Assembly (NCBI GenBank): GCA_013288465.1
Contig: JABDBT010000053.1
Span: 1 to 17,232, forward strand
Length of the DNA: 17,232 nt
Source: Bacteroidota bacterium
GTDB taxonomy: Bacteria; Bacteroidota; Bacteroidia; Sphingobacteriales; Sphingobacteriaceae
Direction of reading: 5' to 3'
In this document: positions 5,022-13,366 of the stretch, piece by piece
How the letters are laid out: each line of letters opens with the position of its first letter
How positions within the stretch are numbered: position 1 is the stretch's first letter
The notes under the pieces: generated by a model
Databases searched by the model: none
The model's input: the letters and a program-made list of their open reading frames with translations, nothing else
What the model was told of the DNA's origin: nothing
Program-made: the position numbers and the translations under genes

Positions 5022-8006
5022 ATGAGAAAATTTTATCTTAAACAGTACTTGCTTATCTGTACATTTTTAATGTTAACAGGTATTTCATTTGCACAAACTA
5101 AAACCGTTACCGGTAAAGTTGTCGATGAAACTAATCAGCCGCTTCCCGGCGCCATAGTTATGGTAAAAGGGACACAAAAAAGCGCCCCCACAGATGTAAA
5201 TGGAAATTTTAGATTTACAGGAGTTGCCGACGGGACCATTACCCTGCAGGTTAATTTTATTGGTTACCAGGGATCAGAAAAAACTGTAACTGTTGCCGGC
5301 GGCAACACTACTGTAAATTTCAGCCTTGCGCCACGTTCAAAAGATTTGAATGAGGTAGTAGTAATAGGTTACGGTACACAAAGTAAAAGAGATGTTACCG
5401 GCGCTATCACCACCGTCAGCTCTAAAGATTTTCAAACAGGTACAGTTACTTCGCCTGATGAATTGATACAAGGTAAGGTAGCTGGCCTTGCTATTACCAG
5501 TAACGGTGGCGCACCGGGTGCAGGTAGCGTTATCCGTATCCGCGGTGGCGCATCATTAAATGCAAGTAACGATCCGCTTATTGTAATTGACGGTGTTCCA
5601 TTGAGCCAAAATGGTATTAGCGGTGCTGCCAACGCGTTAAGCCTGGTTAATGCTGATGATATTGAAAGCATAACCGTTTTAAAGGATGCAGCATCAACCG
5701 CTATATATGGTTCAAGGGCTTCAAACGGTGTTTTATTGATCACTACTAAGAAAGGAGCCGCCGGCCCGGCTAAAATTAATTTCTCTACCGAGAATTCGCT
5801 TGGCAATCCTGAAAAAACTATTTCAGTTTTATCAGCTGCGCAAGTGCGTGCTTATGTTGCTGCAAATGACCCGGCCCTTTCAAGCACTTTAGGTACCGCG
5901 AATACCGACTGGCAAAAACAAATATATCAAACCGCCTTTACAAACAATAACAACATCAATGTTTCAGGCACTTATAAATCAATACCTTACCGTGTATCTA
6001 TCGGTTATCTTGATCAAAATGGTATTTTAAAAACTGATGAAATCAAACGTACTACAGGTTCTGTGCGTTTAAGCCCTACATTTTTAAATAACTCACTTAA
6101 AGTTGACTTAAACTTAAACGGTACTTACCAGCAATCAAGGTTTGCTAATGGTGGCGCCATTGGTTCTGCATTATCTTTTGATCCTACACAACCTGTGTAC
6201 GCGGCCAATTCAACTTATGATGGTTATTATGAATCATATAATACGCCAGGTGTGCCAAGCAGCGGATTAAACCCCAATACCCCCCGCAACCCGGTTGGAT
6301 TGTTAAACGATGATCATAACACTTCACAGGTTTACCGGTCTTTTGGTAATCTGGTGTTAAACTATAAATTCCCTTTCCTGAAAGCTTTATCTGCAAACGC
6401 TAACTTCGGGTATGATATTTCAAAAGGGCAAGGGCGTACCTCTGTACCGGCTACTGCCGCACAATCATTTACCACATTGGGTAATAACACGCCTTATTTG
6501 CAAAAAAACACCAATACTACTATTGAATATTATTTAAACTATACCAATAGCTTTAAATCAATTAAGAGTACAATTAATGCCCAGGCAGGTTATGGTTTTT
6601 ACAATTTTTTAACAACAACTTATAATTTCCAGCCTTTAAGTGCTAATAATCAGCCGCAACCAAATACTGCAGCGCCAAATTATCCTTATGGCCAGGGCGA
6701 ATATACTTTGATCTCGTATTATGGTCGTTTGATATATACTTACGATGAGAAATTTACTTTACAGGGATCGATCAGGACTGATGGTTCATCAAAATTCTCG
6801 CCATCTACCAGGTATGGTGTTTTCCCTGCGGCGGCATTTTCATACCGCATAAGCGATGAAGACTTCCTTAAAAACAACAATACCCTGTCTGACCTGAAAT
6901 TAAGGTTAAGCTATGGTGTTACAGGTAACCAGGATGGTATAGGTTATTACAGTTACCTGCCTATTTATTCATTAACTACAAATGATACCAGGTACCAGTT
7001 TGGTAACACTTTTTACAATGGTTATACCCCATCTGCTTATGATACCAGTTTAAAATGGGAAACTACCGATGCCTTTAACGGCGGCTTTGATTTTGGTTTC
7101 TTTAACCAGCGCCTTTTTGGTTCAATTGATGTTTATTACCGCAAAACAAAAGATTTATTGGCAACCGTGCCAATTCCGGCCGGTACTAACTTTACCAACC
7201 AGTTAACCACAAACGTTGGTAATACCAACAGCCACGGTATTGAGGTTAACTTAAATGCTATCCCTGTAAAAACGAAAGATTTTTCATGGACAGTAAATTA
7301 TAACATTGCATTTAATAAAGTTACCATCACCAACTTATACCTGGTGCCAAACCCAACAAGTATAGGTGTACAGGTTGGCGGAATATCTGGCGGTACAGGA
7401 AACTATGTGCAATTAAATTCCGTAAATTATACGCCAAATACTTTTTATCTTTATAAACAAGTATATGGTGCTAACGGTAAGCCACTTGAAGGTGTGTATG
7501 CTGATTTGAATGGCGATGGCGCAATTACTGCTGCCGATGAATATCGCTATCATGCTGCAGCCCCGCCTGTTACCATGGGCTTTAGTACAGCATTTAATTA
7601 TAAAAAATGGAGTTTAAGTACGGTTATACGCGCCAACCTGGGCAATTATGTATATAATAACGTTGATGCAAATTTAGCAACAGGCGGTAGTATAATTAAT
7701 AATATTGGAGTGGTTAACAATGCCACAACCGGGATTTATAATTCAGGTTTTAAGGCATACAATTATTTAAGTGATTACTGGGTACAAAACGCATCTTTTG
7801 TACGTATGGATAATTTAGGAGTAGGCTATAACTTTGGTAATATATTTCACGATAAACATACCAACCTGCGTGCAACTTTAAATTGTCAAAACGTATTTAT
7901 AATAACTAAATATACTGGCCTTGATCCGGAAGTATATTCAGGAATTGATAACAACACTTACCCAAGGCCACGCACTTATACATTAGGTTTAAGCCTTGGT
8001 TTATAA
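5022..8006 (+). CDS. susC: SusC-like TonB-dependent outer-membrane maltooligosaccharide transporter
   Basis: The 994-aa product has the full SusC/RagA plan. A signal peptide ends at about A24/Q25 ('GISFAQ'), a carboxypeptidase-regulatory-like domain ('VTGKVVDETNQPLPGA...') spans about 28-108, and the family signature 'EVVVIGYGTQ' comes at about 111-120. The plug domain follows to about 245, with 'IRIRGGASL', 'PLIVIDGVPL' and 'DAASTAIYGSRASNGVLLITTKKG', then the beta-barrel, which closes with 'YTLGLSLGL'. A calcium-loop-like 'DLNGDGAITAADE' occurs near 828-840, as often seen in SusC barrels. No N-terminal STN domain is present, so it is not an anti-sigma-coupled transducer. It imports oligosaccharides captured by SusD, powered by TonB. 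The starch specificity is inferred from the neighbouring amylases. susD follows after 24 bp. Confidence 0.93.
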   Translation: MRKFYLKQYLLICTFLMLTGISFAQTKTVTGKVVDETNQPLPGAIVMVKGTQKSAPTDVNGNFRFTGVADGTITLQVNFIGYQGSEKTVTVAGGNTTVNFSLAPRSKDLNEVVVIGYGTQSKRDVTGAITTVSSKDFQTGTVTSPDELIQGKVAGLAITSNGGAPGAGSVIRIRGGASLNASNDPLIVIDGVPLSQNGISGAANALSLVNADDIESITVLKDAASTAIYGSRASNGVLLITTKKGAAGPAKINFSTENSLGNPEKTISVLSAAQVRAYVAANDPALSSTLGTANTDWQKQIYQTAFTNNNNINVSGTYKSIPYRVSIGYLDQNGILKTDEIKRTTGSVRLSPTFLNNSLKVDLNLNGTYQQSRFANGGAIGSALSFDPTQPVYAANSTYDGYYESYNTPGVPSSGLNPNTPRNPVGLLNDDHNTSQVYRSFGNLVLNYKFPFLKALSANANFGYDISKGQGRTSVPATAAQSFTTLGNNTPYLQKNTNTTIEYYLNYTNSFKSIKSTINAQAGYGFYNFLTTTYNFQPLSANNQPQPNTAAPNYPYGQGEYTLISYYGRLIYTYDEKFTLQGSIRTDGSSKFSPSTRYGVFPAAAFSYRISDEDFLKNNNTLSDLKLRLSYGVTGNQDGIGYYSYLPIYSLTTNDTRYQFGNTFYNGYTPSAYDTSLKWETTDAFNGGFDFGFFNQRLFGSIDVYYRKTKDLLATVPIPAGTNFTNQLTTNVGNTNSHGIEVNLNAIPVKTKDFSWTVNYNIAFNKVTITNLYLVPNPTSIGVQVGGISGGTGNYVQLNSVNYTPNTFYLYKQVYGANGKPLEGVYADLNGDGAITAADEYRYHAAAPPVTMGFSTAFNYKKWSLSTVIRANLGNYVYNNVDANLATGGSIINNIGVVNNATTGIYNSGFKAYNYLSDYWVQNASFVRMDNLGVGYNFGNIFHDKHTNLRATLNCQNVFIITKYTGLDPEVYSGIDNNTYPRPRTYTLGLSLGL

Positions 8007-8030
8007 CTGAAATTTAAAAATTAAAAAGAT

Positions 8031-9620
8031 ATGAAAAGTAAAATCTTAAAAAAATGTTTGTTAATGGCTTTGGTTGCAGGGTGCCTTGTATCTTGTACAA
8101 AAGACCTTAACAGGGTGCCAATTAATACTACGACCGATGCCGTTGCCTATACAAATGCGGCTGGTTATAAAGAGGGGTTGGCCAAAGTTTATGGTTCATT
8201 TGCTACAACCGGTAGCAGCGGAGCAAGCAGCGGCGATATTCATGGTATTGATGCCGGTACTTCAGATTTTGTCCGTTTATACTGGAATGCACAGGAATTG
8301 CCTACCGATGAGGCTTTATGTATCTGGAACGACCCGGGTGTACCTGATTTCCACAACAACAACTGGACATCCAATAACGTAATATTGCTGGGTTTATATT
8401 ATCGCAGCATTTACCAGATAACCCTTGCCAATACCTTCATTAATGAAGCATCTGATGCTAATTTGACCAGTCGTGGCATTACCGGCAGCGATGCTACCAA
8501 TGTTAGGTATTACCGTGCTGAAGCACGCTTTTTAAGAGCGTATCAATACTGGGTATTAATGGACATGTTTGGTAACCCGCCCTTTGTTACAGAAGCTACG
8601 CCTATTGGTAAAACCTTGCCACCACAGATCACCAGGGTTACCTTGTTTAACTATGTTGAATCTGAATTAAAGGCTGTGGCCCCATTATTAATGGCGCCTA
8701 AAACAAATGAATACGCCCGTGCCGACCAGGCTGCCGCCTGGGCATTGCTTTCGCGCTTATATTTAAATGCGCAGGTATATACCGGTACAGCCAGATATAC
8801 TGATGCCATTACTTATGCCAGCCAGGTAATAGGGGCAGGTTATTCGTTAATGCCTACTTATAAAAATTTGTTTACCTCCGATAATAATTTGAACAATCCT
8901 GAGGTTATCTTACCAATTGCTTATGATTTGGTGAGCACACAAAATTACGGCGGTACAACCTTTATCATTAACAGTTCGGTAAGTGGCTCTGAAGGCCCTG
9001 CAAGCTTTGGTGTACCCGGCGGTGGCTGGGCTGGTAACCATACTTTACAGGTATTGCCTAAAGTATTTGGCGACTATAGTGGCAACACAGATAAACGTGC
9101 CATGTTTTATACCGGCGGTGCAACAACCGAAAATACTACAGATGAAACAACTTTTACATCGGGTTTTGCGGTTACAAAATTCACTAACCTTACTTCAACC
9201 GGTGCAACCTTACCGGGTGCAAGTACATTTTGTTCTACTGATTTTCCTTTATTCCGTTTAGGCGAAGTATATCTTAATTATATCGAGGCTGTTACACGTG
9301 GTGGCTCAGGTGGCTCAGCAGCAACAGCTTTGACCTATTTTAACGCATTACGTACACGTGCTTATGGCAACGCCACAGGTAATGTAGCAAGCTTTGCCCT
9401 TAGTGATGTATTAAACGAAAGATTTAAGGAAATGTATTGGGAAGCAACCAGGCGTACAGATCTGATACGCTTTGGTATGTTTACCGGCGGAACTTACTTA
9501 TGGCCGTTTAAAGGTGGCGTACTTGCCGGTACAGCAATTGCTGATTTCCGCGCATTGTATCCATTACCTGCATCTGATGTAACTGCAAATCCTAACCTTA
9601 TACAAAACACAGGATATTAA
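8031..9620 (+). CDS. susD: SusD-like starch-binding outer-membrane lipoprotein
   Basis: The 529-aa product is a RagB/SusD-family lipoprotein. The lipobox 'LVSC' places the lipidated cysteine at position 22, followed by TKDLN, which would suit outer-membrane export. Family hallmarks are the TPR-like segment 'YRAEARFLRAYQYWVLMDMFGNPP', the late motif 'NERFKEMYWEATRRTDLIRFG' and the closing 'LYPLPASDV.ANPNLIQNTGY'. Near the N-terminus, 'ELPTDEAL' followed by an aromatic-rich stretch with W112 resembles the starch-contacting side of Bacteroides SusD, although I cannot align it residue by residue. It forms a lid on the SusC barrel and binds the substrate. It is 24 bp downstream of susC, so the two are clearly co-transcribed. 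Confidence 0.93.
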   Translation: MKSKILKKCLLMALVAGCLVSCTKDLNRVPINTTTDAVAYTNAAGYKEGLAKVYGSFATTGSSGASSGDIHGIDAGTSDFVRLYWNAQELPTDEALCIWNDPGVPDFHNNNWTSNNVILLGLYYRSIYQITLANTFINEASDANLTSRGITGSDATNVRYYRAEARFLRAYQYWVLMDMFGNPPFVTEATPIGKTLPPQITRVTLFNYVESELKAVAPLLMAPKTNEYARADQAAAWALLSRLYLNAQVYTGTARYTDAITYASQVIGAGYSLMPTYKNLFTSDNNLNNPEVILPIAYDLVSTQNYGGTTFIINSSVSGSEGPASFGVPGGGWAGNHTLQVLPKVFGDYSGNTDKRAMFYTGGATTENTTDETTFTSGFAVTKFTNLTSTGATLPGASTFCSTDFPLFRLGEVYLNYIEAVTRGGSGGSAATALTYFNALRTRAYGNATGNVASFALSDVLNERFKEMYWEATRRTDLIRFGMFTGGTYLWPFKGGVLAGTAIADFRALYPLPASDVTANPNLIQNTGY

Positions 9621-9632
9621 AAATATGTTAAT

Positions 9633-9654
9633 GGGAACCACGGTTGTGGTTCCC
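9633..9654 (+). terminator. Intercistronic stem-loop between susD and susE
   Basis: A perfect 9-bp stem (9633-9641 with 9646-9654) closes a GGTT loop in the 60-bp spacer. No T-run follows. It is therefore more likely an mRNA-stabilising, processing or partial-attenuation hairpin that protects the susCD message than a full terminator. Confidence 0.55.
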
Positions 9655-9663
9655 TCATAAAAT

Positions 9664-9676
9664 TTAAACGATAAAG
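9664..9676 (+). promoter_or_regulatory. A-rich translation initiation motif of susE
   Basis: The 13-mer TTAAACGATAAAG ends 4 bp before the susE ATG. The identical 13-mer occurs at 13352-13364, just before the GH13 start. There is no Shine-Dalgarno core, in keeping with Bacteroidota translation starts. Confidence 0.4.
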
Positions 9677-9680
9677 GATT

Positions 9681-10778
9681 ATGAAAAAATTGATGACAAA
9701 AATTTTAGGTATAAGCGGCCTGGCGCTGCTTATGCTGTCTTCCTGTAAAAAGGATGGCGTGCTTGTGGTTGAAGGTACACCTGCAGGTGGCGCTCTTACC
9801 GCTTCGGCAACTACATTGGTATTAAATAGCGCTAATTTGACAAGTTCGTCAACGGTTATGAGCTTTACATTTACAAAAGCCAGCTTTGGTTATGCTGCCG
9901 GCGTAAATAACACCTTGCAAATTGACGCCGCGGGCGATAATTGGGCTAACCCCATCACTGTTGCATTAAACAACGGCGTATTAACACAAGGCTACAACAC
10001 TGCCGACTTTAACAATATGTTATTAAAGCTGGGCCTTAAAGGCGGAGTAGCGGCAGGCGTTAATGTACGTATCTCAAGTTCCATTAGTTTAAACGTAACA
10101 CCAACTTACTCAAACGTGGTTGCACTTACCGTTACGCCGTTTAACTTAAAATCATGGTTATATGTTGCCGGTGCTTATGAAGGCTGGGCTAACCCTGGCC
10201 CTATGGAAGATAGTTTATATTCGGCCACAAGTAATGGTATTTATGTAGGCATTATTAATTTCACAGCAGGCAACAACCAGTTCCTGATCCTGCCTAAGAA
10301 AACCTGGGACCATAAATATGCTACCAGCGGTACAAGCACCCCAAGTACTACAGTAACTTTAGATGCCGGTAATAACCTTAACGCGCCAACCGTGGCCGGG
10401 CAATATTTGGTTACTTTTAATTTAAATACGGGTACTATAAGTTTTGCCCTTGCAAACTATTATAGTTTGATCGGAAATTCAACACCGGGTAGCGCGTGGT
10501 CTACCGATAGTGATATGAAGTATATTAATGATGGTACTTCAACCTGGACAGCCACTGTTCCGATGACTGTAGGCGCGTTTAAAATAAGGGAAAATCATGA
10601 TTGGACATATAGCTGGGGTGATATTTCTCCTGCTGATGGTACTGATGCAACAGATAATAATGGTGGAAATATTAATATAGCTACCGCCAAAAATTATACG
10701 GTTACATTTACAATTCCGTTGACCGCTCAAGCCGCAGGTTTTACACCATCTGTAACAGCTACTTATACGCTAAAGTAA
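9681..10778 (+). CDS. susE: SusE-like starch-binding outer-membrane lipoprotein
   Basis: The 365-aa product has a lipoprotein signal with lipobox 'LSSC' at Cys22 and then KKD. Residues about 25-155 form the SusE N-terminal Ig-like module ('TASATTLVLNSANL', 'MSFTFTKASFGY', 'NTLQIDAAGDNWANP'). Two beta-sandwich starch-binding modules seem to follow: one from about 158 ('WLYVAGAYEGWANPGPMEDS') and one from about 258 ('YSLIGNSTPGSAWSTDSDM'). Aromatic residues such as W175 and the WTYSWGD segment are likely sugar platforms, by analogy with SusE/SusF. The protein probably sits on the cell surface and holds starch chains near SusCD; it has no catalytic domain. Only one such gene is present, so no separate SusF is seen. 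A strong hairpin follows the gene. Confidence 0.85.
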   Translation: MKKLMTKILGISGLALLMLSSCKKDGVLVVEGTPAGGALTASATTLVLNSANLTSSSTVMSFTFTKASFGYAAGVNNTLQIDAAGDNWANPITVALNNGVLTQGYNTADFNNMLLKLGLKGGVAAGVNVRISSSISLNVTPTYSNVVALTVTPFNLKSWLYVAGAYEGWANPGPMEDSLYSATSNGIYVGIINFTAGNNQFLILPKKTWDHKYATSGTSTPSTTVTLDAGNNLNAPTVAGQYLVTFNLNTGTISFALANYYSLIGNSTPGSAWSTDSDMKYINDGTSTWTATVPMTVGAFKIRENHDWTYSWGDISPADGTDATDNNGGNINIATAKNYTVTFTIPLTAQAAGFTPSVTATYTLK

Positions 10779-10793
10779 TTGTTCAATATTCAT

Positions 10794-10838
10794 TTAATAC
10801 TAACCCGGCACCAGCACCGGGTTAGTATTAATTTTCTT
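10794..10838 (+). terminator. Rho-independent terminator-like hairpin after susE
   Basis: A perfect 15-bp stem (10794-10808 with 10817-10831) with an 8-nt loop and a GC-rich upper half is followed by the T-rich tract TTTTCTTT. This is the best intrinsic terminator in the window. It lies 15 bp after the susE stop and 60 bp before the GH31 start. A second small hairpin, CCTCTT/AAGAGG at 10852-10868, follows. Partial read-through would lower expression of the enzymes relative to susCDE. Confidence 0.75.
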
Positions 10839-10898
10839 TACAATGCGCACACCTCTTTTACTAAGAGGGGATAACATTTTATATTATAATAACCCCAC

Positions 10899-13355
10899 AT
10901 GAAATTTAAGCACTGCTTTTATTTAGTATTCCTATTGTCTATTGTTTCCTTAAAAACAGTTGCCCAAAACCCTGTAAAGGGTATAGGTAAAATAATTAAG
11001 GTTGCTGTAAACGGCCAAAATGTTAACATCATAACTGATAATGCGTATGCGCGCATCACCGTTTATAGTGCCAACATAATAAGGGTGCGCATTGATAAAC
11101 AGCAACTGGCTAATGATTTCTCATACGCGGTTATATCGCAGCCACAAAAAACCAATACTGGCATTACGCAAAACACGCGGCAAATAACTATTCAAACAGA
11201 TTCATTAAAAGCGGTTATCAATAAAGCCCCGTTTGCCATTACTTTTTATACCAATACTGGCGAAGTTATTAATGAAGATGAAACCGGTTTAACCACCTCA
11301 TGGGTAAATGAATCGGTTACTACCTATAAAAAAATGCAGGAGGATGAGCGCTTTATTGGCCTCGGCGAAAAAACCGGCGACCTTGACCGCCGCGGCAATG
11401 GCTATACCAACTGGAACAGCGATTCGTTTGGCTACAGTACCACTCAAGACCCCATTTATTCAACCATCCCTTTTTATATAGGGATACACCACAACCTCAA
11501 CTACGGTATTTTTTTAGACAATACCTATCAAAGCGACTTTAACTTTGGTGCAAGTAACAACCGCTTCTCGTCATTCGGCGCAAGGGGCGGCGAAATGAAC
11601 TATTACTTCATCTACCATAAACAGTTAGCTGACATTATTACCTCCTATACCGCCCTAACCGGCCGTATGAAAATGCCCCCGCTATGGAGCCTGGGCTATC
11701 AGCAAAACCGCTACAGCTATTACCCCGAAACCGAGGTTTTTCGCATAGCGCAAACACTAAGAGAGAAAAAAATTCCTGCGGATGGTATCACGTTAGATAT
11801 TCATTACATGGATCATTATAAAGTATTTACCTGGGATAAAAGCCGTTTCCCCGACCCTAAAGCCATGACCGATAAGTTAAAGGACATGGGCTTTAAACTA
11901 ACTGTTATTGTTGATCCCGGCGTAAAAGTAGAACCCGGCTATGGCGTTTATGACAGGGGCGCTAAAGAAAACATCTTTATAAAATACCCTGACAGCACCA
12001 ATTATACCGGCGAGGTTTGGCCCGGCTGGTGCAACTTCCCCGATTTTACAAACCCTAAAGGGCGTACCTGGTGGGGCACCGAAATGAAAAAATATGGTGC
12101 CGATGGCATCAGCGGTATCTGGAACGATATGAACGAGATTGCCACCTGGGGCCAAAAAATGCCCGATAATATCATATTTGATTATGATGGCAAAAAAGCA
12201 TCGCACCTGCAAACCCGCGATGTATATGCCCTGCAAATGGCAAGGGCCAGCTATGAAGGCGCGAAAACAGCGTTCAACAAACGGCCATTTATATTAACCC
12301 GTTCGGGCTATGCAGGTTTGCAGCGTTATACTGCTATATGGACAGGCGATAACCGGTCGGAAGATAGCCACATGCTGCTGGGCGTACGGTTGTTAAACAG
12401 TTTAGGTTTAAGCGGCGTACCTTTCACCGGGATGGATATTGGCGGCTTTACCGGCAACCCTTCGCAACCATTATATGCAAGGTGGATACAGATAGGGGCG
12501 TTTAACCCTTATTTCCGTAACCATACCGCGGTAAATACCAAATCGTCCGAACCCTGGGCCTACGGCGAAGAGGTTTTAGAAATTGCGCGTAACTATATCA
12601 ACCTGCGTTATAAATTAATGCCTTATTTATACTCAACCTTTTATGAGGCTACGCAAAACGGGCACCCGGTTATGCGGTCGTTGGCTATAGATTATACGTT
12701 CGATAAAAACATTTATAAAACCGATTTTGAAAACCAGTACCAGTTTGGCAGCGCCTTTATGGTAGCGCCGTTTGAAGGGTATGCCAGTTTCGGAAAAATA
12801 TACTTCCCGGCAGGCAAATGGTATGACCTGTACAGCGGCCAGGTGCAAAACGGCGATCAGCAAAAAATAATAGAAGTTAACATGCATAAACTGCCGGTTT
12901 ATGTAAAGGAGAGCAGTATTATCCCTATGCAATCGCTGGTGCAATCAACTGCCCAAAAACCTACCGACACGTTAACTGTACATATATACAAAGGCGATAT
13001 TAATAACCGTTTTGTTTATTATGAGGATGATGGCGAAAGCTACGCTTATGAAAACGGCGCATATTACAAAAGGGCCATAACCTATAATGCAGCTAAAAAC
13101 GAAATTGTATTTGACAAAGCCGAAGGTTCATTAAGTTCAAAATTCACTAAAATAAAGATAGTGCTTCATGGCTTTAACGCTACGTCAACTATAAAGTTAA
13201 ACGGTACCCAAACGGCGGTGAACGATGATTTTGCATCTTTTTTGACACCGATATCCAAGTTCGACCCGCAAGGCCCGGCCAACCAGGTTGAAGGTGAGCG
13301 TGTAAAAAGCGTGGTATTAAAAAATGATAGTAATACATTTTCAATAAATTATTAA
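10899..13355 (+). CDS. Secreted GH31 alpha-glucosidase
   Basis: The 818-aa product has a Sec signal peptide ending near 'TVA/QN' (A22/Q23) without a lipobox, so it should be periplasmic. Residues about 30-250 form the N-terminal beta-sandwich of GH31, the (beta/alpha)8 barrel starts near 257 ('MPPLWSLGYQQNRYSYY'), and beta domains follow, including a DUF5110-like segment at about 690-775 ('VYYEDDGESYAYENGAYYKR'). The nucleophile is D410 in 'GIWNDMNE' and the acid/base is D484 in 'WTGDNRS', both intact. 'FNPYFRNHTA' is also typical of alpha-glucosidases. It would release glucose from the non-reducing ends of imported maltooligosaccharides, the role of GH97 SusB in B. thetaiotaomicron. Exact linkage preference (alpha-1,4 or alpha-1,6) cannot be read from the sequence. 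The GH13 gene follows after 11 bp. Confidence 0.93.
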   Translation: MKFKHCFYLVFLLSIVSLKTVAQNPVKGIGKIIKVAVNGQNVNIITDNAYARITVYSANIIRVRIDKQQLANDFSYAVISQPQKTNTGITQNTRQITIQTDSLKAVINKAPFAITFYTNTGEVINEDETGLTTSWVNESVTTYKKMQEDERFIGLGEKTGDLDRRGNGYTNWNSDSFGYSTTQDPIYSTIPFYIGIHHNLNYGIFLDNTYQSDFNFGASNNRFSSFGARGGEMNYYFIYHKQLADIITSYTALTGRMKMPPLWSLGYQQNRYSYYPETEVFRIAQTLREKKIPADGITLDIHYMDHYKVFTWDKSRFPDPKAMTDKLKDMGFKLTVIVDPGVKVEPGYGVYDRGAKENIFIKYPDSTNYTGEVWPGWCNFPDFTNPKGRTWWGTEMKKYGADGISGIWNDMNEIATWGQKMPDNIIFDYDGKKASHLQTRDVYALQMARASYEGAKTAFNKRPFILTRSGYAGLQRYTAIWTGDNRSEDSHMLLGVRLLNSLGLSGVPFTGMDIGGFTGNPSQPLYARWIQIGAFNPYFRNHTAVNTKSSEPWAYGEEVLEIARNYINLRYKLMPYLYSTFYEATQNGHPVMRSLAIDYTFDKNIYKTDFENQYQFGSAFMVAPFEGYASFGKIYFPAGKWYDLYSGQVQNGDQQKIIEVNMHKLPVYVKESSIIPMQSLVQSTAQKPTDTLTVHIYKGDINNRFVYYEDDGESYAYENGAYYKRAITYNAAKNEIVFDKAEGSLSSKFTKIKIVLHGFNATSTIKLNGTQTAVNDDFASFLTPISKFDPQGPANQVEGERVKSVVLKNDSNTFSINY

Positions 13356-13364
13356 ACGATAAAG
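13352..13364 (+). promoter_or_regulatory. A-rich translation initiation motif of the GH13 gene
   Basis: The 13-mer TTAAACGATAAAG, identical to that before susE, ends 2 bp ahead of the ATG at 13367 and includes the TAA stop of the GH31 gene. It supports ATG 13367 over the adjacent in-frame GTG at 13364, and suggests a shared initiation signal. Confidence 0.4.
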
Positions 13365-13366
13365 TG

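Noticed and set aside
5432..5806. Minus-strand open frame inside susC
   Set aside because: It is antisense to the conserved plug domain and shows no family features.
5022..8006. SusC with sigma/anti-sigma signalling
   Set aside because: No N-terminal STN domain and no sigma or anti-sigma gene next to it; regulation more likely runs through the SusR-like protein.
13364..13366. GTG start for the GH13 gene
   Set aside because: The next codon is ATG, which gives the same signal peptide without the duplicate Met and is the commoner start.
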